Origin: Methanotrichaceae archaeon
Lineage (GTDB): Archaea; Halobacteriota; Methanosarcinia; Methanotrichales; Methanotrichaceae
Length of the DNA stretch: 64,000 bases
Direction: 5' to 3'
Assembly: GCA_013178225.1 (NCBI GenBank)
Contig: JABLXE010000004.1
Location: 186,001 to 250,000 of the forward strand
Positions 40,576 through 48,491 of this stretch are shown here, in pieces. The position numbers were made by a program, and so were the translations under genes. The first letter of the stretch is position 1; each line of letters opens with the position of its first letter. The notes below the pieces were generated by a model. It was not told the DNA's origin. It searched no databases and saw only the letters and a program-made list of their open reading frames with translations.

Positions 40576-40611
40576 GATTATGTCCATTTGAAAAATAAGG
40601 AGGGAGCTGTC

Positions 40612-40989
40612 ATGAGAGACGTTGCTATTGAGGTTGTAGGTGAGAGGGATATGGAGTTCGTCGAGACCTTGCGGAGTATTGGTGCACACAGAAACGTGGC
40701 TAAGATTATAACCTATTTAAAAGATGTTGAGAGCGCATCTTCGCGTGATATAGAGAGGGCCACTGATCTTAGGCAGCCAGAGGTCAGCATTGCCATGCGG
40801 ACCTTGCGTGAAAACGGCTGGATAGAAGAGGCCGACGTTAAGGGAAACGGTAAGGGTAGACCGCTGAAGATCTATTCTCTGCGGGTGGGCATGGACGAAA
40901 TCATAAGGTTTTACGAAGGGGAGAAGAGCCGAGAAGCATCTCGGGCTATGGGGGCCATTCAGAGGCTTAAGGAGCTGAGTTCCGTTTAA
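40612..40989 (+). CDS. winged-helix transcriptional regulator, ArsR/TrmB-like
   Basis: The 125-residue protein contains a winged helix: VAKIITYLKDVESASSRDIE, RATDLRQPEVSIAMRTL (recognition helix) and NGWIEEADVKGNGKGRPLKIY (wing), followed by a C-terminal helix rich in Arg and Glu. This is a common archaeal one-domain regulator. AGGAGG before the ATG at 40612 decides against the upstream in-frame ATG at 40588. The regulated genes are unknown; there is no operon partner. Confidence 0.88.
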   Translation: MRDVAIEVVGERDMEFVETLRSIGAHRNVAKIITYLKDVESASSRDIERATDLRQPEVSIAMRTLRENGWIEEADVKGNGKGRPLKIYSLRVGMDEIIRFYEGEKSREASRAMGAIQRLKELSSV

Positions 40990-41103
40990 TCCAACATATT
41001 CGCTGATGTGAAACAGTATAGCCAAAACATCCCAGATTATTGAAGAGACGATCGGGCAAGTGGTGAAGATTAGAGGTCGAATTGCACGATCGTCTCTATC
41101 CGA

Positions 41104-41211
41104 TCAAAACGGATTTTCTCCTTCATAAATTCTTACACCTAAGCAAATCGCTTCCTCGACCACTGCAAGGTCCTTCATGACGAACAATCGATCGGAAGTG
41201 GTCTCCTTCAT
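41104..41211 (-). CDS. small protein of 35 residues overlapping the frameshifted gene
   Basis: ATG at 41211 overlaps the stop of the upstream minus-strand gene (ATGA junction) and gives MKETTSDRLFVMKDL, then AVVEEAICLGVRIYEG and ENPF. The overlap suggests translational coupling, or that it is the tail of a once longer protein. The product is not recognised. Confidence 0.4.
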   Translation of the reverse strand: MKETTSDRLFVMKDLAVVEEAICLGVRIYEGENPF

Positions 41212-41508
41212 GGCAAGGAATTCTTGAGGATCTGCGCATACTTGGAAGATTTAGGTAGCTGGACCACATAACCAGTCAAGTCTTCCACCAGATCGTAGTC
41301 AAAACCGCTTCGCTCCAGAAGCTTGAGGGCATTGTTCCGAGTGCCGGCGGATTTGAACTCGAATCGATACCGATCCTTGTTGTAGTTGCCCAATAGCGTC
41401 GTGTACAGCTGCCTTGTCTTCAAAGAACTGCTTGAATACCCAGATCTTGCCGATCTTGAATACGTTGATGTGCTTGCGTTTGGGGACTACATCGAAGGTG
41501 GGGGACAT
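41208..41508 (-). pseudogene. frameshifted conserved small protein
   Basis: Two frames together form one continuous-looking protein. From ATG at 41508 one frame reads PKRKHINVFKIGKIWVFKQF and FEDKAAV. From about 41420 the sense moves to the next frame, LLGNYNKDRYRFEFKSAG and RNNALKLLERSGFDYDLVED, ending at 41208. A single-base indel near 41390-41420 would join them. No function is known. It may be a true pseudogene, a sequencing error, or a programmed shift. It lies directly beside a repeat copy at 41521. Confidence 0.6.
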
Positions 41509-41520
41509 TGTTCGGAACAA

Positions 41521-41640
41521 AATATGCTAGAGAACTGGCCTTTAATATTCCCTTCGGCATGCGGACAAGGTCGGGAGGACGGAGGTTTCGCCTCACTTGG
41601 GGAGGGCGAAACCGGAGTCCGATCTCATTGAGCGAAGTTT
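41521..41640 (+). repeat. partial repeat with 9-bp hairpin, copy 2
   Basis: GGACGGAGGTTTCGCCTCAC is identical to copy 1. The stem is GGTTTCGCC (41584-41592) with GGCGAAACC (41605-41613). Upstream, ATGCTAGAGAAC and TTAATATTCCCTTCGG plus GCGGACAAGG match the pattern at 45181 (copy 3). Confidence 0.7.
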
Positions 41641-41675
41641 AGTTAGCCAATGTGCTGCCGCCTTGATTTTGGGCT

Positions 41676-42083
41676 TTAGGCCGTTACTTTGGTTCTTGCG
41701 ATGTATTTGATGAGATCTGAGCCGAGCTTAGTCTTCTTTTGAACCTCATTTGTTACATCCTCCATGCCGACACCGCTTGCCGCCAGTGTGTGGATCTCTT
41801 CCATAGTGGCGTTATCAACAGTGTAGTACTCGTCTAGGTCCTTTCTGTGGCCCCACACGTCTCCTTCAAGCAGTTCTACCCCCTGCATGTCCAGAAATAC
41901 CTTGATGGCATCGGACATGGTCTTCATGTAGGAAGGAGGCGTCTGGATCATTTGTAGCCGAGGAGCTTTCTGAAGAAGGTTGAGGAAGTCCAGGTTGGAT
42001 GCTCTGAATGATAGATGGACGGCCTTTTCATTCGGTCTAATCGAATCGATTTCCTCTCTTTTGCTGATTACTTTAATTTTCAT
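41676..42083 (-). CDS. DUF1699 family protein (paralogue 1)
   Basis: The 135-residue protein has the DUF1699 signature: NEKAVHLSFRASNLDFLNLL, QTPPSYMKTMSDAIKVFLDM and EGDVWGHRKDLDEYYTVD, with a helical tail ending YIARTKV. The family is largely confined to methanogens and has no known role. GGTGAT upstream of the ATG supports the start. It is clearly paralogous to the gene at 47428 on the other strand (WGHRKDLDEYYTVD is identical). Confidence 0.88.
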   Translation of the reverse strand: MKIKVISKREEIDSIRPNEKAVHLSFRASNLDFLNLLQKAPRLQMIQTPPSYMKTMSDAIKVFLDMQGVELLEGDVWGHRKDLDEYYTVDNATMEEIHTLAASGVGMEDVTNEVQKKTKLGSDLIKYIARTKVTA

Positions 42084-42190
42084 GAGATATCACCTACTTG
42101 AATTTCTTATACGACATTCAACGTATATAAAATTTTCCAATTAAGGCAAATGACTATATTTCAACAAACCATTGGCTGCACAGAGCAGCA

Positions 42191-43122
42191 TTAGTGTCTG
42201 GTGAATGCCAGCTGATCGATGGTGCACTCTTCCGGAGATTTATCGGTCCTTCTTCTGAGGAACACGGGAGCCCTAAGGTGGCCCCTCTTGGAGACCTCCA
42301 TGGCCACTACCTCGACCCCGAGTTCAGGTTTCAGCCATTGCACATCTTTCCGGTCAGGAGGATTGTGAAACGGAGGAACTTCTGATGCCCGGAACTCACT
42401 GGATATCTCTTCCAGCTCCTGTTGCGAGAACCCGATCCAACCCGTCCCATGTACACCAATTTCCCCGAGTCATAGGCACCAACAAGCAGGCTTCCGAAGA
42501 ACGGTTCTCTCTGCCCCTGGCCGAGCATGTACCCGCCAACCACCAGGTCCAAGGTTAAATGCCTCTTTATCTTGACCCAGTCCCGGCTTCTAACCCCCGG
42601 CTGATAAGGAGACGCCAGCCTCTTGGCCATAATCCCCTCCAGGCCTCTTTGCAGAGCGGCCTTGAAATAGGCCTCACCGTCACCCTGAAGGTAATCGATG
42701 ATGGTGACGAGGTCGTTCTCCTGCAGTTCCTGTTTCAGTATCGCTTTGCGCTCGACTAGAGGCCGGTCCATCAGGCTCTCAGGGCCTCGGTAGAGGATAT
42801 CGAACACTATATAGCTGGCAGGCAGGGCTTTGGATAGGTAGTCGATCCGAATGGGATTGACCTGCTGTTCGCGTACTTCCAGTTACCCGAAATCAGGTAT
42901 GCCCTTGGAGAAGACGGCCAGCTCACCGTCCAGGATGCAGTTGCTTGCGGCCGTCTGCAGCGATCCGGTGATCTCAGGATAACGATTGGTGATGAGCCTC
43001 AGCCTGCGGTTCTGAAGCACTACGGTGCCGTTGGAGATGTGAGCGAGGCACCTGGTCCCGTCCTATCTTGGGCTAGAATATCCATTCGTTGCTGGAGAAT
43101 GCTTGGCCTTGATGGGATTCAT
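42191..43122 (-). pseudogene. LigD-type ATP-dependent DNA ligase, inactivated
   Basis: Fragments in order on the minus strand match an NHEJ ligase: an EWIF..PK segment and the DGTRCLAHISNG motif carrying the AMP-lysine region, ILDGELAVFSKGIPDFG, then an in-frame TAA near 42883, NPIRIDYLSKALPASYIVFD, GLEGIMAKRLASPYQPG, WVKIKRHLTLDLVVGGY, then a frameshift near 42440 and GFSQQELEEISSEFR to DKSPEECTIDQLAF. A stop and a frameshift also break the catalytic lysine motif at about 43060-43075. The start ATG at 43122 lies 2 bases past the Ku stop, so this was the second gene of a Ku-ligase operon. Confidence 0.85.
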
Positions 43123-43124
43123 GA

Positions 43125-43958
43125 TCACTTCAGCGATTCAGCAGTAGCTCTCAGCTCGTCCATCAGGTTCCTGGCCTCGGGGCGGACCGCCTTCTTCTCC
43201 AGCTGGACGACCTCTCCCTTGATCTTGGACTGGACCATGGCTTCTATTCTCTCGCGGTATGAATCCTTGAACACCGTGATATCGAGATCCTTGGTGAGCT
43301 TTTTCACGATCTCCAGGCCCAGAGATATTTCGCTCTCGGAGGGTTCAGGAAGGTCTTTCAGTGCACTGGCCTTGCTGGGGTCCAGCACTTCATCGCTGTA
43401 TCTCATCAGCGTGGCCACAATGGCCTCCTGGTAGTAATGAACCAGGACGATGTGTTCCTTGGACCTCATGGTCATCAGACCGATCGCGGCCTTGCCGGTC
43501 TTCTCCATGAGCTTCCGGAGCAAAGAATAAGCTCTCTCCGACCTGTCGGGAACCAGGAGTAGGGTGTTTTCGAAGTAATGGGGATCTGCCTGGAAGAAGT
43601 CCACGAACTCCTTCAGATCGATGATATCGCTTGATTCAGGTTTGGCCGCTTCGATCTCTTCGTTGTTGAAGATCACGTACTTTTTGTGGCCGAGGGCATA
43701 GCCGTGGACGATCTCTTTAGTCTGGACCTCCTCACCCTCCTCGCAATACTTCTTGTAGTGGATGGGAGTGCCACAGGTCTGGTGGATCATCTTGAAGCTT
43801 ACCCTTTTGTCCCTGGTAATTGGGATGGCCTTTACCGGGACATTCACCAGTCCCATGCTCAGGCTGCCTGACCAGATGGCTTTGGGCAGGATGAGTTCTT
43901 CCTCCGCCGGTCCCTCTTTTGCCTCCTGTTTCTCGGAGAGCTTCTGGGACTTTTTCAT
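43125..43958 (-). CDS. ku: Ku protein of non-homologous end joining
   Basis: The intact 277-residue homodimeric Ku protein threads onto double-strand DNA ends. Family features are AIWSGSLSMGLVNVPVKAI at the start of the beta-barrel, FKMIHQTCGTPIHYKKYCEEG, VHGYALGHKKYVIFNNEEI, LLVPDRSERAYSLL and the C-terminal helix YRERIEAMVQSKIKGE. The N terminus has a charged extension of about 25 residues. It is the first gene of an operon whose ligase is broken, and a decayed second Ku lies at 49.6 kb. Its present role without the ligase is doubtful unless another ligase serves. Confidence 0.95.
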   Translation of the reverse strand: MKKSQKLSEKQEAKEGPAEEELILPKAIWSGSLSMGLVNVPVKAIPITRDKRVSFKMIHQTCGTPIHYKKYCEEGEEVQTKEIVHGYALGHKKYVIFNNEEIEAAKPESSDIIDLKEFVDFFQADPHYFENTLLLVPDRSERAYSLLRKLMEKTGKAAIGLMTMRSKEHIVLVHYYQEAIVATLMRYSDEVLDPSKASALKDLPEPSESEISLGLEIVKKLTKDLDITVFKDSYRERIEAMVQSKIKGEVVQLEKKAVRPEARNLMDELRATAESLK

Positions 43959-44115
43959 GATTTATAGTTGGTGTTCTAAATACAAAAATTTATCAGCAAG
44001 AAATGCCCTCGGATGATTCTTTTGCGAAGAGACTCTTAATTACCCATGTGTCGCGGTTTTCAATCAAAAGTTCAAATTGGATGAACGCCAATAAGAAGTC
44101 AAGGGGATTTCAAAT

Positions 44116-45096
44116 ATGGCAAACGATACTTGCAAAGCGGCAAAGACCGAGATAAAGAAGAGGCTGAGCTGTGTGATCTTATTGGTCATGCTTATGGCCA
44201 TGATGCCGGTGGCTCAATGTAATGGAGATTACCTAAGGCCGGACATGGGCCTAAAGTATCCGGCAGATTGGCTAGAAAGCGGATATTCTTCGGTCCAGGC
44301 AACATCTAGCGATAGGGTATCCGCTGCAGAATCCGATGCAGATATGCTCTTCATGCTACTTCAGATTCAGGCTGATGTGCAGGGTAATCTGACCGATTCG
44401 GATTCAGCTTTGGCGAATGCCGCCCAAGAACTCTCAACATTGGGATTGGAAGGAACCGCTGCCCGTGAGGTTCTTCGCAAGTTAGTAGAGACTGATGCGA
44501 ATCTGGTTTCGGGAATTATATTTAGCAAGGATGGCAAGATCACCATAGCTGCGGGTAAAGGAAGCGAGAATGCCGTAGGGGCCGACATAAGCGGCCAAGA
44601 ACATATTGTCCACCTATTGAAGGCCAAAACACCTGTTTTTAGCAAACAGCTGCTTCTGGTGGAAGGATATAATGGCACTGCTATTGCATATCCGGTATTT
44701 TCTCCAGAAGGCGAGTTCATGGGAGGCATTAGTGCGATCATCGCGCCTGATAAGCTGCTAAATTCCGTGGTAGCTCCCCAACTCCACTTTGATATATCGA
44801 GTAGGAGCAACATTACCGACTATAGCTTCTGGTTAATGCATCTTGACGGGCTTATTGCCTACGATCGGGATGAAAGCCAGATAGGGAAGTACCTTTTCGA
44901 AGACCCGCTTTACCAGTCGTACCCAAGCCTACTGGAACTGGGACACAGGATCGCTGCCGAGAGGTCGGGCCATGGGTACTATAGCTTCCTGGAAACTGAA
45001 GGCGATGAAAAGGTAGTTACCAAGGAGAGCTACTGGACAACGGCAGGGCTGCATGGCAGGGAATGGAGGCTTGTCGTGACCAAAATAACGCAATGA
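44116..45096 (+). CDS. secreted Cache-domain (PDC) sensor-like protein
   Basis: The 326-residue protein begins with a charged N terminus, one hydrophobic segment (VILLVMLMAMMPVAQC, about residues 17-35) and then a double Cache fold: VSGIIFSKDGKITIAAGKGS, TAIAYPVFSPEGEFMGGISA and the second half NITDYSFWLMHLDGLIAYDR, QIGKYLFEDPLYQSYPS. Cache domains bind small ligands outside the cell. No second membrane segment or output domain follows, so it is a free or membrane-tethered binding module that would need a partner. Confidence 0.82.
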   Translation: MANDTCKAAKTEIKKRLSCVILLVMLMAMMPVAQCNGDYLRPDMGLKYPADWLESGYSSVQATSSDRVSAAESDADMLFMLLQIQADVQGNLTDSDSALANAAQELSTLGLEGTAAREVLRKLVETDANLVSGIIFSKDGKITIAAGKGSENAVGADISGQEHIVHLLKAKTPVFSKQLLLVEGYNGTAIAYPVFSPEGEFMGGISAIIAPDKLLNSVVAPQLHFDISSRSNITDYSFWLMHLDGLIAYDRDESQIGKYLFEDPLYQSYPSLLELGHRIAAERSGHGYYSFLETEGDEKVVTKESYWTTAGLHGREWRLVVTKITQ

Positions 45097-45180
45097 ATGC
45101 GGTGCCGAGTCTCTCCTCTTCCTGATACGTTGTTGAGGACATTCTTGCGGCGTATCATGGAAGTGAATTTGTGCATCTGA

Positions 45181-45250
45181 TGTGCTAGAGAATGTTAGGC
45201 AATATTTCCTCTTGAACGTGCGGAAGAGGAGAGGGAACTTGGGATGATTC
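45181..45250 (+). repeat. partial repeat, copy 3 (lacks the hairpin)
   Basis: TGTGCTAGAGAATGTTAGGC, AATATTTCCTCTTGAACG and TGCGGAAGAGGAGAGGGA match the left part of copy 2 at 41521 (TATGCTAGAGAACTGGCC, TAATATTCCCTT, GCGGACAAGG). The GGTTTCGCC hairpin part is missing. Confidence 0.5.
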
Positions 45251-45295
45251 GGCATGAGCCTCAATGAAGACCGATTACTATCAGCATGCGAGATG

Positions 45296-45390
45296 GATAT
45301 GGGCTATATGGTCTATTTTCTATTTAAGAGAAGTGTTTAAAAAAGATAGTACTAGAAGAGCGATAAAAACGACCCATATGACCAATCTGC
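45296..45390. repeat. palindromic element, copy B
   Basis: GATATGGGCTATATGGTC plus TATTTTCTATTTAAGAGAAG at the left and CGATAAAAACGACCCATATG plus ACCAATCTG at the right match copy A (39095-39190) in arm sequence, order and length. Confidence 0.7.
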
Positions 45391-45593
45391 CTTGGATTAT
45401 TGGATACCGACCTACCCGATGACAAAGGATCAAATCAAAGTAAGGTTGATATTGCAGATCAGATATTTTATTAAGAAATGAGCTTGATTGGTCCACCGAG
45501 GAGAGTTTCGAAAAGAATGAGAAAGTGCTTGAAAAGCTCATGGAGGGTCATTCGTTGAAGCCTCCGGGATTTAAGGAATAAGTTGAGTTTCGA

Positions 45594-45691
45594 CCATATG
45601 GGTCATATTGGTCATTTCTATAACCTACTGCACAACAAAGAAAAATGAATTGATGAGAATAATAGAAAGAATAACCCATATAGCCCATCTG
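45594..45691. repeat. palindromic element, copy C
   Basis: CCATATGGGTCATATTGGTC plus ATTTCTAT at the left mirrors ATAGAAAGAATAACCCATAT plus AGCCCATCTG at the right, with about 38 bases between. It has the same layout as copies A and B. Confidence 0.7.
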
Positions 45692-45834
45692 AATTAGATC
45701 ACCGGATCTAAACACAAGATGTGCTTCAGGTGACAGGATTCTTTTTAAGGTATCGGGAAAGTATTTGTACTTGTTTCGAGTAAGAGTATCATAGAAGCGG
45801 CAGTGAAATTGGGCCAAAACCGATAGCGGGGTTT

Positions 45835-45852
45835 GGGGGTCCGCAGACCCCC
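45835..45852. repeat. perfect GC hairpin just before the tRNA
   Basis: GGGGGTC (45835-45841), loop CGCA, GACCCCC (45846-45852). It begins just after GCGGGG at 45827-45832, which would be the expected 5' acceptor sequence of the tRNA that follows. Confidence 0.6.
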
Positions 45853-45854
45853 GA

Positions 45855-45939
45855 CCGGGGGTTGCCAAGCCAGGTCAAAGGCGCAGGGTTGAGGGCCCTG
45901 TCACGTAGGTGTTCGCGGGTTCGAATCCCGTCCCCGCAT
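45855..45939 (+). tRNA. tRNA-Leu (GAG), acceptor stem degenerate
   Basis: The D arm (GCC-AAGCCAGGTCAAA-GGC), the anticodon arm CAGGG-TTGAGGG-CCCTG with anticodon GAG, a long class II variable arm (TCACGTAGGTGT) and the T arm GCGGG-TTCGAAT-CCCGT are all present. The acceptor 5' side CCGGGGG (45855-45861) pairs with CCCCGCA (45932-45938) at only four positions, where a leucine tRNA should show GCGGGGG with CCCCCGC. It is probably a damaged or alternatively bounded gene. A hairpin terminator follows directly. Confidence 0.75.
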
Positions 45940-45942
45940 ATT

Positions 45943-45967
45943 GTTCGCCTGCGGGCGAACGTTTTTT
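45943..45967 (+). terminator. terminator after tRNA-Leu
   Basis: GTTCGCC (45943-45949) pairs with GGCGAAC (45954-45960), followed by G and six T residues. Confidence 0.8.
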
Positions 45968-46189
45968 GCTTTGCTATATCTCCTGCTTTATAAACCTTAA
46001 TTTGTCCTCTGGAATATATGCTTTCCTGAGGATCGGGCATAACCCTGTCACCTTATTTTAGGGCCATGATATACAACCCTGCGCCTTTGACGGCTGCTGC
46101 GGCAGCCTGGTCGTCGGCTGCGGCCGACTCCCTGACCTGGGGCCTATTTATATATATCTCCGAATCTTTCGGCGAAGCCGATCTTGGAA

Positions 46190-46432
46190 TCAAAACCGTA
46201 GCATCTTCAGGATCCGCTCCTGATAGGCGGCCATCTCGTTGCAATTAAAGTTATCCTGATCGTAGCTTTTCAGGAGGCTCTGACCGATCAGAGTCTCAAC
46301 ACCATTGATGGAATGATCGAGCCAGGGATCTACTTGAAGCGTAAAGCCAAAACCCAGCCAGAGATTGTGGAGTAGAATGACTAAGGAACCGTCTGAGATC
46401 GATGTGATTGGGGGAGCTGCGGGCCTGGCCAG
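46190..46432 (-). pseudogene. headless coding-like fragment
   Basis: A minus-strand frame without a usable start reads NLWLGFGFTLQVDPWLDHSI, NGVETLIGQSLLKSYDQDNF, NCNEMAAYQERILKMLRF and stops at 46190. The second half looks like genuine helical protein. It is probably the tail of a lost gene. No family is recognised. Confidence 0.3.
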
Positions 46433-46739
46433 CTATCAAGCCCCATCACTCCGATCTTTTGCCTCCTCCTTTCTATAGCTGGCTTTCCGGGCAATTGGGT
46501 TTGCCAGGAGGAGATATTAAGGCTTGCCATAAGCATCAGCGCTGATATAACAAGCTTCAGGAGGATGGTTCAGCCTGATCCGAGTATTGGATTAGAAGGA
46601 GGGAGGCAAAAGTCTCGGGTGTAGGAGGGGGAACGAAAATCGATCTTGACTCTTGCCAATGCACCATACGTCGATTGCCGAACATATATAGTTTGCGCCA
46701 TTGAAGCATAAATCAGTAATCTCCAAAGAAGCTCTGATA

Positions 46740-47045
46740 AAAGCAAATCGAGTTGCAGGCGGGTCAACGCCGATCCACAGCGCCCTCTTTTAAGGAGCCT
46801 TTCACGCGGTGGTGAAGGCCTGACCCCGCCCGGAATCTCGACACTCGCTGCGCCAGAAAGGCAGCACAGCACTGGAATTTCACACAGCGCCCCTCTCACA
46901 GGGACCCAACATCTTCTCGATGCAAGGTCTGCACCATGGCTCTTGGCCAACAGCTTGTGCCGCGTCCCGCCCCAAACTGCTTTGCGAGGGAGTATCCCGG
47001 ATCCAGGGAATGAGCAGCGACATGCTACGCCCGTAACAGCGTGCA
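46740..47045 (-). other. GC-rich RNA-like non-coding element, copy B
   Basis: The minus strand aligns with copy A (35.6-35.8 kb): GGGTCCCTGTGAGAGGGGCG, CTGTG, CCAGTGCTG, GGCGGGGTCAGGCC, then GAGGGCGCTGTGGATCGG, CG, TTGACCCGCC. The gaps differ in length but the block order is the same. An open minus-strand frame of about 158 codons spans it, but it matches no family and the corresponding frame in copy A is interrupted, so I treat it as non-coding. It could extend upstream to about 47220. Confidence 0.45.
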
Positions 47046-47427
47046 TTTATCTGGTCGCTTGATACTCATCCTCCCCGGTGGCTTTCCGGATGCCATGCTT
47101 TCGAGCTGCACGGCACCTCTGAAGGCTTCTTGGAACACCCAGGTCAAGCAGATTCACGGAGGATCTGCCGGGCCGGATTCCTCATCCCTTTCGAGCTGGG
47201 CCGGTGAGCCTGCCCTCGCCTCTACAGCGCAGAACGCGGCAAACTATCTATATATTCGTTATAGATACAAATAGTTTGCGGTTGATCGATAGGACGAGAG
47301 AGATTGTCCGAATAGAATTCAAAGCAAAGGATTTGATCGCCACGCATTTTGTTGAAATTTTAACAGATGTGTATAGCTGGAAGTGTCTATTAATAATATG
47401 AAGGATTTTACGTGCGTGAGTGATAAA
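47046..47427. other. intergenic region upstream of DUF1699 paralogue 2
   Basis: GC-rich up to about 47230 (possibly the outer part of element B), then AT-rich with TATCTATATATTCGTTATAG at 47246-47265, a likely TATA region. No gene is supported. Confidence 0.35.
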
Positions 47428-47835
47428 ATGAGATTCAGAGTAGTTAGCGCAAGAAATGAAATTCCGGATTTAAACCCGAATGAGAAAGCCATTCACATGG
47501 CCTTCAGGGCTTCGAATGTGGACTTCCTGAACCTGATGCAGAGATGCCCCCGGCTGAGAGTGCTCCAGACGCCTCCTTCTTACAAGAAGACCATGTCCAG
47601 TGCTATCCAGGTATTCCTGGAGATGCAGGGCATTGAGCTGCTGGAAGGCGATGTGTGGGGTCACAGAAAGGACCTGGACGAGTACTACACCGTGGACGAT
47701 GCTACAGTTGAGGAGATTCGCGCCCTGGCCGATAGCGGCGCAAACCTGGATGAGGTCGCAAGTCAGATCCAGGCGAAGTCCCGGCTGGCTCCGGACCTGG
47801 TAAAGTACATCGCCAGAACCAAAGCCAGCGCTTGA
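47428..47835 (+). CDS. DUF1699 family protein (paralogue 2)
   Basis: The 135-residue protein has the same motifs as paralogue 1: NEKAIHMAFRASNVDFLNLM, QTPPSYKKTMSSAIQVFLEM and EGDVWGHRKDLDEYYTVDD, ending YIARTKASA. The ATG at 47428, which opens MRFRVVSARNEI, is preferred to the in-frame start at 47383 because the family starts there; TGAGTG upstream can serve as a weak ribosome binding site. Function unknown. Confidence 0.88.
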   Translation: MRFRVVSARNEIPDLNPNEKAIHMAFRASNVDFLNLMQRCPRLRVLQTPPSYKKTMSSAIQVFLEMQGIELLEGDVWGHRKDLDEYYTVDDATVEEIRALADSGANLDEVASQIQAKSRLAPDLVKYIARTKASA

Positions 47836-48024
47836 GCCGGACCGCCCCCTCCCGGAGCCAGCGCAAAAGCCGGCTCCCCCCTTTCCTGCATCACTTTTTG
47901 GTCGCTGCCATCTGCGAAGAATTTAATAAGTTAGCCTGCTATTATTAGCGCAAACTTTTACTGCACCTTTGACCTTAGGCAGGGGTCCCGGTCCTGAGTC
48001 GGGCCGGGATGGAGATGGGGAAAT

Positions 48025-48198
48025 TTGGCGAGAAAAGCTAAGAAGAATGACGCCGTCATGACCGGCATCCTGGTTACCAGGTTCAAGATGGGGTTGATCG
48101 ATGTCGAGGACCTGGAGCACATGGCAGAGGACCTCTCGGGTTCGGAGAGGGCCTCGGCGGCGAAAAAGGTGCTGGCAGCGATCGAGGATTCAGCCTGA
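48025..48198 (+). CDS. small protein of 57 residues
   Basis: A TTG start after GGAGATGGGG gives ARKAKKNDAVMTGILVTRF, KMGLIDVEDLEHMAEDLSGS and ERASAAKKVLAAIEDSA. It is a compact helical, charged protein with codon use like its neighbours (GAC, GAG and CTG preferred). It is not recognised. Confidence 0.5.
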   Translation: MARKAKKNDAVMTGILVTRFKMGLIDVEDLEHMAEDLSGSERASAAKKVLAAIEDSA

Positions 48199-48491
48199 TC
48201 TTTCACGCCAGCATTGACCTTTCAATCCGGATTATTGTTGCTAATGGCAGGCTTCAGAGTTCCAACGGCTTCTCTGTGCCCGTTTTCTTCACCTGCAGCT
48301 TCCAGATCTGGTTTGGCATCCGACAAGATCTCCGTGGAGATGCGCAGGAGGAGTGACGGCTTTTCCGAAGGTCTTGAAATAATTAGTGCTCCGGCTGAAT
48401 CTTATCATCACGCCATTTTTTCTGGACTGTCACAATGTGTTCATCTTCGCTGCCGAAAAAAGATAGCGCGCGGAAGCGCGATAAAGCACCA

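Noticed and set aside
46378-46479. Short plus-strand ORF reading MTKEPSEIDVIGGAAGLAS, like the start of an FAD/NAD Rossmann fold
   Set aside because: Only 33 codons, the glycine pattern is incomplete and nothing continues it; at best a tiny relic.
46570-47046. 158-codon minus-strand ORF
   Set aside because: It coincides with RNA-like element B, has mixed low-complexity composition, and the corresponding frame in element A is interrupted.
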